From NCBI RefSeq assembly GCF_037940415.1, contig NZ_CP149798.1:4993001-5057000 (forward strand): 64,000 bases of DNA, in the 5' to 3' direction. A program made the position numbers and the translations under genes. This DNA comes from Streptomyces sp. f51. GTDB taxonomy: Bacteria > Actinomycetota > Actinomycetes > Streptomycetales > Streptomycetaceae. Below are positions 27,101 to 33,723 of this stretch, one piece after another (the first letter of the stretch is position 1; each line of letters opens with the position of its first letter). Below the pieces are notes generated by a model. The model ran no database searches. It saw only the letters and a program-made list of their open reading frames with translations, and was not told the origin of the DNA.

Positions 27101-27898
27101 CTCGGCCCTCTTGATGCCCGCGACGACCAGCTGGCGGTCGCCGTTGGGCTTCACCAGGTCGATGGCGAGGCCGAAGTTGACGTGCGCGGGCTTGACGAGG
27201 GTGGGCTTCCCGTCCTTCTCCGCGTAGTGCCAGTTCATCGACGGCATGGCCTTGATGGCCTGCACCATCGCGTACCCGATGAGGTGGGTGAAGGAGATCT
27301 TCCCGCCCCGGGCGCGCTTCAGGTGGTTGTTGATGACGATGCGGTTGTCGAAGAGCAGCTTCACCGGGACCGCGCGCACGGACGTGGCCGTGGGCAGTTC
27401 CAGGGAGGCGTTCATGTTCTTCGCGACGGCACCGGCGGGACCGCGCAGGGTCACGTACTCGGGGCCCTCGGGCGCCTCGGCGGCCGGAGCGGCCTTCGGC
27501 TTCGCGGCGGCCGGAGCGGCAGCGGCGGGAGCCGGGGCGGCGGCAGCGGGCTTCGGAGCCGCGGGAGCGGCGGCCGGAGCGGGCGCGGGCGCGGCCGGGG
27601 CCTGGGGAGGAGCCTGGCGCGCCGCGGGCGGCACGGGAGCGGCCTGCGTGGCCGGGGTGGTGGTCCCTGCGGCCCCCGCGGCCGCAGTACCCGCCGGAGC
27701 CTGGGCGGCGGGCGCCCCGGGCTTGTAATCGGCGAAGAAGTCCCACCAGGCTCGGTCTACGGAATTCGGGTCCTGGAGGTACTGCTGATAGATCTCGTCG
27801 ACGAGCCACTCGTTGGCACCGAAGGCGGCCGCGGGGTTCTTCCCGGCGGCTTGGTCATCGGTCGAGATACTCGAGTTACTGGGGGACTGTGGCGACAC
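24101..27898 (-). CDS. kgd: Multifunctional 2-oxoglutarate dehydrogenase E1 / succinyltransferase (KGD)
   Basis: 1265 aa; the actinobacterial fusion of an E2 acyltransferase core with a thiamine-dependent E1, feeding the TCA cycle step from 2-oxoglutarate to succinyl-CoA. Order: an N-terminal helix (NEWLVDEIYQQYLQDPNSVD, residues 29-48); an Ala/Pro-rich linker (60-140); the E2 catalytic domain with TYDHRVIQGAASGEF near residue 358; and the E1 thiamine domain with HGDAAFAGQG near residue 683. The C-terminal transketolase-like part follows. The linker has no lipoyl domain, as in this family. The start is GTG at 27898 with AGAGGG upstream; an open extension further upstream is AT-richer and not native. 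GarA-type regulation is known for the family. A strong terminator follows. Confidence 0.97.
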   Translation of the reverse strand: MSPQSPSNSSISTDDQAAGKNPAAAFGANEWLVDEIYQQYLQDPNSVDRAWWDFFADYKPGAPAAQAPAGTAAAGAAGTTTPATQAAPVPPAARQAPPQAPAAPAPAPAAAPAAPKPAAAAPAPAAAAPAAAKPKAAPAAEAPEGPEYVTLRGPAGAVAKNMNASLELPTATSVRAVPVKLLFDNRIVINNHLKRARGGKISFTHLIGYAMVQAIKAMPSMNWHYAEKDGKPTLVKPAHVNFGLAIDLVKPNGDRQLVVAGIKRAETLNFFEFWQAYEDIVRRARDGKLTMDDFTGVTVSLTNPGGLGTVHSVPRLMPGQSVIMGVGSMDYPAEFQGTSQDTLNKLGIAKVMTLTSTYDHRVIQGAASGEFLRIVANYLLGETGFYDEIFESLRIPYEPVRWLKDIDASHDDDVTKAARVFELIHSYRVRGHVMADTDPLEYKQRKHPDLDITEHGLTLWDLEREFAVGGFSGKSLMKLRDILGVLRDSYCRTTGIEFMHIQDPKQRKWIQDRIERPHSKPEREEQLRILRRLNSAEAFETFLQTKYVGQKRFSLEGGESVIPLLDAVIDSAAESRLDEVVIGMAHRGRLNVLANIVGKSYAQIFREFEGNLDPKSMHGSGDVKYHLGAQGTFTGLDGEQIRVSLAANPSHLETVDPVIEGIVRAKQDIINKGGTDFTVLPVALHGDAAFAGQGVVAETLNMSQLRGYRTGGTVHIVINNQVGFTAAPESSRSSMYATDVARMIEAPIFHVNGDDPEAVVRVARLAFEFRQAFNKDVVIDLICYRRRGHNESDNPAFTQPLMYDLIDKKRSVRKLYTESLIGRGDITLEEAEQALQDFQGQLEKVFTEVREAVAQAPEAHVPDVQAEFPVAVSTAVSQEIVKRIAESQVNIPDNVTVHPRLLPQLQRRAAMIEDGTIDWGMGETLAIGSLLLEGTPVRLSGQDSRRGTFGQRHAVLIDRVNGEDYTPLQYLSDEQARLNVYDSLLSEYAVMGFEYGYSLARPDALVLWEAQFGDFVNGAQTIVDEYISAAEQKWGQTSGVTLLLPHGYEGQGPDHSSARIERFLQLCAQNNMTVAQPTLPSNYFHLLRWQVHNPHHKPLVVFTPKSMLRLKAAASKAEEFTSGQFRPVIGDDSVEASAVRKVVFCAGKLYYDLEAERKKRGSTDTAIIRIERLYPLPGAELQAEIAKYPNAEKYLWAQEEPANQGAWPFIALNLIDHLDLAVGADVPGAERLRRISRPHSSSPAVGSAKRHQAEQEQLVREVFEA

Positions 27899-28179
27899 GG
27901 CGCTAACCGCCCTCTTCCGCTTCGCAAGGTGATGGACAGCGGGAATAAAGGCTACGCCTCCCTGGCCGAGAAGGTCAGGCCGGGCCCGTCCAACGTCGCG
28001 TAAGTCACATCGGAATCCGTGTTTCGCCCATGGAAATGGCGGGAAACAAGCGAGGTTCCACTTCGGAACGGGTACGTCGACCCGGGGTCGCGGCAACCCT
28101 CACGCGGCCCTGTGCCTGATCACACGTGTACGCCGGCGGCGACAGTGGTGGATCTTGCGGCTCCGGTTCGAACTTTACG

Positions 28180-29319
28180 TCAACTTGGCAGGGAAGGGAG
28201 GCCCGGAAGGATGACCTGGATCCGGCAGCCCCGCTGAGATTCGGCCACACCGATCCGTCCGCCGTGCAGATCCACCGCCCAGCGGGCGATCGCGAGGCCG
28301 AGACCGGTACCGCCGTCGCTGCCCGGACCGTGCGGCGCGGGGACCCCGCCGCGGTTGAACCGCTCGAACACGCGGTGCCACTCCGACTTCGGGATCCCGG
28401 GGCCCTCGTCCAGGACCTCCAGGGCCAGCGACTCGGGAAGGTCGCCCCGTCGCGCCCGTACCGTCACCCGGCCGTGCGGCGGGCTGTGCTTGACCGCGTT
28501 GTCGATGAGATTCGCCACGACCTGGTGGATCCGCTCCGGGTCCGCGTGCGCGGTCAGCTCCGGCGGGGACACGTCGAGGTGCAGATGGACGTCCGTACGG
28601 GTGTGGCCGCCGCCGGAGCCCGACGCGAGGTCCGCGCGTGCCGAGGCGACCATGTTGGCCTCCTTCAGCACTCCGGACAGATACGGCCACACCTCGAAGC
28701 GCCGCCTGCGCAGCGGTACGACGCCGTTGTCCAGCCGGGACAGGTCCAGCAGCGTCTCCACCAGCCGCCCGAGGCGCTCCGTCTGCTTCAGCGCGGTGCG
28801 CATCGTCTCGGGGTCGGCCTCCGAGACACCGTCCACGACGTTCTCCAGAACGGCGCGCAGCCCCGCGATCGGGGTGCGCAGCTCGTGCGAGACATTCGCC
28901 ACGAGCTCCTTGCGCTGCCGGTCCTGGGCCTCCAGCTCGTCGGCCATGAGGTTGATCGTCTGGGCCAGGTCGCCCAGCTCGTCCCGCCGGTCGTCCCGCA
29001 CCCGCCGGGTGTAGTCGCCGTGCCAGATCGAGCGGGCCACCGCGTTCATCTCGTCCAGCGGCGCGGTCAGCGAGTGCGCCACGAACTGCGTGATCAGCAG
29101 CGTGGCGATCATCGAGAAGACCGTGATGAAACGGAGCTCCGTCTTGGTGTGCACCGCGATCATCGAAAGACCGGTCGTGATGAGCACGGAGATGACGACC
29201 AGCGCGCCCAGCTTGGTCTTGATCGAGAAGGGGCGCACCTCGCCCCAGGAACCCGAGCTCCTGCGCTCCACGGGCACGCGCTCGCCGAGCCCGCGTCCCC
29301 GCTCTCCGAGTCCGCTCAT
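28180..29319 (-). CDS. HAMP-domain sensor histidine kinase
   Basis: 379 aa. A short cytoplasmic N-terminus is followed by two closely spaced membrane helices (about 36-58 and 64-82), so there is little extracellular sensor and the signal may be within the membrane. A HAMP domain (83-135) and the H-box LVANVSHELRTPIAG with phospho-acceptor His145 come next. The ATP-binding boxes are NLIDNAVKHSPP, DEGPGIPKSEWHRVFERF and GGTGLGLAIARWAVDLHGG. It starts 61 nt after the response regulator stop, with GAGGGG before ATG 29319; a GTG sits one codon upstream. Partner of the adjacent regulator. Its signal is unknown. Confidence 0.94.
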   Translation of the reverse strand: MSGLGERGRGLGERVPVERRSSGSWGEVRPFSIKTKLGALVVISVLITTGLSMIAVHTKTELRFITVFSMIATLLITQFVAHSLTAPLDEMNAVARSIWHGDYTRRVRDDRRDELGDLAQTINLMADELEAQDRQRKELVANVSHELRTPIAGLRAVLENVVDGVSEADPETMRTALKQTERLGRLVETLLDLSRLDNGVVPLRRRRFEVWPYLSGVLKEANMVASARADLASGSGGGHTRTDVHLHLDVSPPELTAHADPERIHQVVANLIDNAVKHSPPHGRVTVRARRGDLPESLALEVLDEGPGIPKSEWHRVFERFNRGGVPAPHGPGSDGGTGLGLAIARWAVDLHGGRIGVAESQRGCRIQVILPGLPSLPS

Positions 29320-29380
29320 CACATCAGCCCCTCACGGGTCCCGGTCGCCCGGGTCCCGACGTCTCCTGCCCAGGCCCGGC

Positions 29381-30118
29381 TCAGGGAGTCGGGGTCTCCA
29401 GCGCGTAGCCGACGCCGTGCACCGTGCGGATCCGCTCGGCACCGATCTTGCGGCGCAGCGCCTTGATGTGGCTGTCGACGGTCCGGGTACCGGAGGCGTC
29501 GGCCCAGTCCCACACCTCGGCGAGCAGCTGCTCGCGCGAGAGTACGGCACGCGGGGTGTTCGCGAGGCAGACGAGCAGGTCGAACTCGGTCGGCGTGAGG
29601 TGGACGTCCTCGCTGCGGACCCGCACGCGGCGCTGCGCGTGGTCGACCTCCAGCTCGCCGAGCCGCAGGATGCCGCTGCGCGGGGTGGAGGCAGCGACGA
29701 CGGCGCGCTCGACCCTGCGGAGCAGGACGTGCACCCGGGCGGCCAGCTCGCGCATCGAGAACGGCTTGGTCATGTAGTCGTCGGCGCCGACCCCGAGCCC
29801 GACCAGCATGTCGGTCTCGTCGTCGCGCGCGGTGAGCATCAGCACCGGCACCGGACGGGCGGCCTGCACACGGCGGCAGACCTCCAGACCGTCGAAGCCG
29901 GGCAGCATGATGTCGAGGATCAGCAGATCGGGCTGCCATGCCTCGGCGGTGTCGACGGCGGCAGGGCCGTCACCCGCGGTTTGCACGAGGAACCCCTCGG
30001 CTCGCAGACGGGCCGCGATGGCGTCGACGATCGTGGGGTCGTCCTCGACGACCAGGACACGGCGCTGAGCGCCGGGGGTCGCCGCCGTGCCGTTCTGGGA
30101 GGTGTGTGTCTGCTCCAT
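29381..30118 (-). CDS. OmpR-family response regulator
   Basis: 245 aa. The receiver domain has acidic pocket VLVVEDDP (residues 21-28), phosphorylation site Asp69 in LLILDIMLPG, and the conserved Lys118 in DDYMTKPF. A winged-helix DNA-binding domain follows (LTPTEFDLLVCLANTPRAVL, then TRTVDSHIKALRRKIGAERI and VHGVGYAL). The start is ATG at 30118 with AGGGGCGGG before it; an upstream in-frame ATG gives an extension not seen in the family. It forms a two-component system with the histidine kinase gene just downstream. Target genes cannot be read from the window. Confidence 0.95.
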   Translation of the reverse strand: MEQTHTSQNGTAATPGAQRRVLVVEDDPTIVDAIAARLRAEGFLVQTAGDGPAAVDTAEAWQPDLLILDIMLPGFDGLEVCRRVQAARPVPVLMLTARDDETDMLVGLGVGADDYMTKPFSMRELAARVHVLLRRVERAVVAASTPRSGILRLGELEVDHAQRRVRVRSEDVHLTPTEFDLLVCLANTPRAVLSREQLLAEVWDWADASGTRTVDSHIKALRRKIGAERIRTVHGVGYALETPTP

Positions 30119-30231
30119 CGCCCGCCCCTGAAGTGTGCTTTCCGGAATCCGTGGGGTGATCCCATGACTGCGCTTGACGCTTGAATGATCCGCGTCAGGC
30201 AAGCAGGGTACGGGCAGTGGGTGCGGCTCGG

Positions 30232-30909
30232 CTATCCAGGCCTCACCGCGAGATGCACCACGTCGGGAACGCCCCGGGCAACGGGGACCACTTCGGTACG
30301 GACCCGTTGGAATCCGGCATTCCGCAAGGTTCCTTCAAATTCCGGAGAGGGCTCGGCCGACCACACGGCGAGAACGCCGCCGGGCCTCAACGCCCTTGCG
30401 CAGCTTGCCAGTCCGGACGTCCCGTACAGGCCCGCGTTGCCGTCGGTGACCGTCCAGCCGGGTCCGTTGTCGATGTCGAGGCACAGGGCGTCGAACGTGT
30501 CGGAGATCTCATTGACGTAGTCGACGAGATCCCTCTCGACGATCTCCGTACGCGGGTCGGCGAGCGCCCCGGCCGAGAGCGGCGCCAGGGGGCCGCCCCG
30601 GTGCCAGTCGATGATCGCTCGTTCGCGCTCGACAACCGTGATGCGTCCCCAGCGGTGATCGGCCGCCGCGTGCGCCAGCGAGAACCCGACGCCGAGCCCG
30701 CCGATCAGCACGCTCGGCTCCGGGCGCCCGTCCAGGGCGTCGTACGCCGCGTCCACGAGCAGCCGCTCGGAACGCCCGTCGGAGGTGTCCATCAGGAAGC
30801 ACCCGTTGGCGATGATCTGGAGCAGGGCGCCGTGGCGCCGCAGCACGACCTCGCCGTACGGGCCCTGGCGGCGGTCGATGACCTCGGGAGTGTCGTACGC
30901 GGCAGTCAT
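30232..30909 (-). CDS. Spermidine synthase-like methyltransferase-fold protein
   Basis: 225 aa. The Rossmann fold of the spermidine synthase family is visible: the nucleoside-binding glycine loop LIGGLGVGFSLAHA, the acidic motif ITVVERERAIIDWHR and the catalytic-region FDALCLDIDNGPGW. The typical N-terminal strand domain is short, as in many stand-alone actinobacterial members, so polyamine synthesis is not assured. Start ATG at 30909; an in-frame ATG three codons upstream is an alternative. Same direction as the two-component pair, 113 bp before it, possibly with its own promoter. Cytoplasmic. Confidence 0.82.
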   Translation of the reverse strand: MTAAYDTPEVIDRRQGPYGEVVLRRHGALLQIIANGCFLMDTSDGRSERLLVDAAYDALDGRPEPSVLIGGLGVGFSLAHAAADHRWGRITVVERERAIIDWHRGGPLAPLSAGALADPRTEIVERDLVDYVNEISDTFDALCLDIDNGPGWTVTDGNAGLYGTSGLASCARALRPGGVLAVWSAEPSPEFEGTLRNAGFQRVRTEVVPVARGVPDVVHLAVRPG

Positions 30910-31144
30910 GGCCGCCATCCTGGCATTTTCACCTGTACGGGTCGCGGGAATTGCGGGGTGCGGCGGCGCCGGCCGGTTCGGCGGCCTCCGGGGTGAGAGC
31001 GGAGCCTCCCGGGTTGACGCGGAGGCGGCTCCGGCGTCCCGGCCCGTTTGTTGAGGACTTCCTGAGAATCCTCGCGTGCGTGGCGCCGGTCATAGACAGC
31101 GACGGGAGGGGACGCGAAGGGTGGAGGGTGACGGAAGGAGCGCC

Positions 31145-32155
31145 GTGGATCCGAGCACAACCGACCGGACCGGCACACTCCCCGGCGACGTCTCCCCATC
31201 CCTCGGTGAAATCTCCCCATCCCTTGTCGATGCCTCCCCATCTATAGGAGGGGCTTCGGCGGGTGCCGACGTTTCGGCGGGTGCCGACGGGGAAGCCGCA
31301 TCTCCTGACATGGCCCACCCGTCACCGCCGAACCAGCTTTCCGCGATGCCCCAGCAGCGCTACGGGTCCACGACGCCGGCGGTGCCCGTCACCGGACCGG
31401 TGGACCCTCCCGGGCCGGCGGTCACGGGCGCCGTGCCGCGTTCGCCGGAACCGGCGGGCACGAGCGCCGTGCCGCGTTCCCCGGAACCGGCGGGCACCAG
31501 CGACGGCCTGTCCGCGGGGCGGCGGGTCCTGCGGCTCGTGCCCAGCCCGCGGGGTACGCCCTTCGCCTTCGGGTACGCGGCCGTCCTCGCCGTCACCTCC
31601 TACCTGGCCGACCACGCGCACCCCGCGTTCGTCCGCGCCCTGCACCAGGCGTCCAGCACGGACGTCGCCCACCTCGTGCGGCACCCCGTCCTCGTCCTGC
31701 TCGCCAGCGCGCTGTGGATCGTCGGCGGGATCGCCTCGCCGTACGCGGCCGGCTTCCTGCTCGTGCTGACCGCGCTGGAGCGCCGTACCGGCGCCGCGTG
31801 CGCGGCCGGCGTCTTCCTGCTCGGGCACGTGGTGGCCACGCTCGTCACCGAACTGCCGGTCGGGGCCGCGGTGCTCACGGGCGTCCTGCCGGTCGGCGAC
31901 ACGCACCGGCTCGACTACGGCATCAGCTTCGGCGTCGCCGCGAGCGTCGGCTCGCTCGCGGGACTCCTCTCTCCCTGGGTGCGCTGGCCGCTGCTGATCG
32001 GCTTCGGGTCGGTCCTCACCCAGGACCTGATCCTCCTCACCGACCCCGTGACGGACACGGGCCACCTCGTCGCGCTGGCGATCGGCGTCGCGACCTGGCC
32101 GTTCGTACGGCGACGGCACCGGCGGCACCCGGCGGCACCGGCCGCCCGCCCGTGA
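31145..32155 (+). CDS. Rhomboid-like membrane protein with repetitive N-terminus
   Basis: 336 aa. Residues 1-120 are disordered and Ser/Pro/Gly-rich, built from 7-residue repeats (VSPSLGE, ISPSLVD, ASPSIGG) and two copies of a 12-residue SAVPRSPEPAGT-type unit. The rest has about six hydrophobic segments in a rhomboid-like order (GYAAVLAVTSYLADHAH, LVLLASALWIVGGIASPYAA, VFLLGHVVATLV, LTGVLP, FGVAASVGSLAGLLS). The catalytic GxSx of true rhomboid proteases appears as GVAASVGS and the His is uncertain, so it may be inactive. The start is GTG at 31145 with AAGGAG 6 nt upstream; the in-frame repeats after it support this over a later ATG at 31310. Confidence 0.75.
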   Translation: MDPSTTDRTGTLPGDVSPSLGEISPSLVDASPSIGGASAGADVSAGADGEAASPDMAHPSPPNQLSAMPQQRYGSTTPAVPVTGPVDPPGPAVTGAVPRSPEPAGTSAVPRSPEPAGTSDGLSAGRRVLRLVPSPRGTPFAFGYAAVLAVTSYLADHAHPAFVRALHQASSTDVAHLVRHPVLVLLASALWIVGGIASPYAAGFLLVLTALERRTGAACAAGVFLLGHVVATLVTELPVGAAVLTGVLPVGDTHRLDYGISFGVAASVGSLAGLLSPWVRWPLLIGFGSVLTQDLILLTDPVTDTGHLVALAIGVATWPFVRRRHRRHPAAPAARP

Positions 32156-32681
32156 GGCGCGGCCACGCCGACCGGACGGCCGCCTTCCCGGCCGGGGCCT
32201 CCGGGCCGAGCCAGGACCGACGGACAAGAACCGCCCCGGTTGACCCGTCCGAGTGGCGGCAGCAGCACCCCGCCGGGGCATGGCCGCACACACCGGGGGC
32301 GCCGCGCACGGCAGGGCCATCGCGCACGGCAGGGCCCGCAGACGGCGGGGCCGCACGCCGTGCGGCGGCGGGGCCGCACGCCGTGCGACCGCACCCGGCG
32401 TGGCCCGCCTGATCCACCCGGGTGGGGCCGGTCGCCCGACCGGCCCCCAGGGGAGTTGCCGCACGCCGTGCGACTGCACGTGGCACGACCGCACCAGGCG
32501 CCACGCGCGCGTGATCTCCCCGGGGACCGGTCGCCCGACCGGCCCCGGGGGACAGCGCCCGGGGGACAGCGCCCGGGGGACAGCGCCCGGGGGACAGCGC
32601 CCGGGGGACAGCGCCCGGGGGACAGCGCCCGACCGGCCCCGGGGTACAGCGTCCGCGGCGGAGGCCGTCCCCGGTGAGGCT
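32156..32681. other. Gene-free repeat-rich region
   Basis: 526 bp with no credible gene. It contains several copies of CGCACGCCGTGCG-like palindromes (about 32330-32470). A GCCCGACCGGCCCC element occurs twice (32532 and about 32627), flanking a 14-bp tandem array, listed separately. The stretch ends at the convergent stop of a small membrane protein gene. Confidence 0.6.
32551..32634. repeat. 14-bp tandem repeat, six copies
   Basis: GACAGCGCCCGGGG repeated with exact 14-bp spacing (starts 32551, 32565, 32579, 32593, 32607, 32621); the last copy diverges into the flanking element. Non-coding, and the period is not a multiple of 3. Such perfect copies suggest recent expansion. Confidence 0.93.
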
Positions 32682-32960
32682 CTAGCGGGTCGGCGAACCG
32701 TTCTGGGCGTCGGCCGCGGACTGCCAGGCCTGGAGGCCGGCCATGGAGGCCTCCTTGGCCCGCCGCCAGTGCAGGGCCGCCTGCTGGGACGGGGGCATGT
32801 CCATGGCCCGGACCATGCGTCGGCCCGCGGCGAGCAGGGCGCCGGCCGCGATGACCATGCCGGTGCACGCCACCACGGTGCCGGCCACGGTGAGCACGGC
32901 ACCGGCCGTCACGAGCCGGGTGTCGATGTCGATCTTGCGCTGGGCGAGGTGATGGTTCAT
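32682..32960 (-). CDS. Small hypothetical membrane protein
   Basis: 92 aa. A hydrophobic stretch (LVTAGAVLTVAGTVVACTGM to LLAAGR, about 16-46) can form one or two membrane helices. The C-terminus is polar (MPPSQQAALHWRRAKEASMA) and probably cytoplasmic. I recognise no domain, though similar small proteins are common in Streptomyces. The start is ATG at 32960. It is divergent from the GNAT gene 120 bp away. Function unknown. Confidence 0.75.
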   Translation of the reverse strand: MNHHLAQRKIDIDTRLVTAGAVLTVAGTVVACTGMVIAAGALLAAGRRMVRAMDMPPSQQAALHWRRAKEASMAGLQAWQSAADAQNGSPTR

Positions 32961-33079
32961 GTCCCCACCATCCGAGCCCGAAGCCCACCCCGCATCCCGG
33001 GCACTCCTCTCGCGCGTCCCGGCAGCGGATGCGCGGCGGCTCTTGATCGCCGCCGAGGCCCGCTGCTTGGGTGGCCCGC

Positions 33080-33607
33080 ATGACAGAACTCGGACCCGTC
33101 ACCTGGCCGCCCGCCCCGATCAGGACCGAGAGGCTCGTGCTCCGCGCGCCCGAGGCCCGGGACCGGCCGGCGTTCGTCGACCTGCTCGCCTCACCGGAGG
33201 TGCACACCTACCTCGGCGGCCCCCGCCCGCGTGAGGAACTCGAACGCGAGACGCCCGAGGTGCCCGAGGGGTGGCCCGGGAGTTTCGCCGTCGAGCGCGA
33301 CGGCGTCGTGATCGGTCAGATCCTGCTCAGGAGAGCACCCGCACACGGTCGCCCGGCCGCCGCGGGCAAGGTCGATCTCGGCTACCTGTTCCTGCCGCGG
33401 GCGTGGGGACACGGATACGCGGCCGAGGCGTGCGCGGCGGCACTCGACTGGCTCGACACCGTCCTCCCCGGCGAGCCCGTGGTGCTCCACACCCAGACCG
33501 CCAACGCCGGCTCCATGCGCCTCGCGGCCAAGCTGGGGTTCACCGAGGCGGAGCGGTTCCGGGCCTGGGACGCCGAGCAGTGGCTCGGCCTGCGGACGCG
33601 TCCCTGA
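33080..33607 (+). CDS. GNAT family N-acetyltransferase
   Basis: 175 aa. The pattern is that of RimJ/RimL-type acetyltransferases: IRTERLVLRAPEARDRPAFV at the N-terminus, VDLGYLFLPRAWGHGYAAEA (acetyl-CoA-binding RxxGxG/A loop written as RAWGHGYA) and a late QTANAGSMRLAAKLGFTE. The acceptor may be a small molecule or protein N-terminus. The start is uncertain: ATG 33080 matches the family N-terminus, while GTG 33071 adds three residues. It lies upstream of lon in the same direction but is separated from it by a regulatory gap. Confidence 0.88.
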   Translation: MTELGPVTWPPAPIRTERLVLRAPEARDRPAFVDLLASPEVHTYLGGPRPREELERETPEVPEGWPGSFAVERDGVVIGQILLRRAPAHGRPAAAGKVDLGYLFLPRAWGHGYAAEACAAALDWLDTVLPGEPVVLHTQTANAGSMRLAAKLGFTEAERFRAWDAEQWLGLRTRP

Positions 33608-33682
33608 GCCGCAATCCCGGGAGCGGGAAAGCGATCGCTCAGAGCGAACAGGTCCCGGGGAACATTGCGGAGCCCCCGTGCA

Positions 33683-33701
33683 TTGAGTCGACATAGCTCA
33701 A
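33683..33701. promoter_or_regulatory. HAIR-like operator (HspR) upstream of lon
   Basis: TTGAG-N9-CTCAA inverted repeat, 22 bp before the lon start. It fits the HspR-associated inverted repeat (CTTGAGT-N7-ACTCAAG) in spacing and core. Streptomyces lon is a published member of the HspR heat-shock regulon, so this site is the likely HspR operator. Confidence 0.8.
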
Positions 33702-33723
33702 CTTGAATGCCGAAGGGGAGATC

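Noticed and set aside
21701..28003. Very long open frame (about 2100 codons) on the plus strand across fxsT and kgd
   Set aside because: It runs out of phase through fxsT and antisense through kgd, both with full domain evidence; high GC makes stop codons rare.
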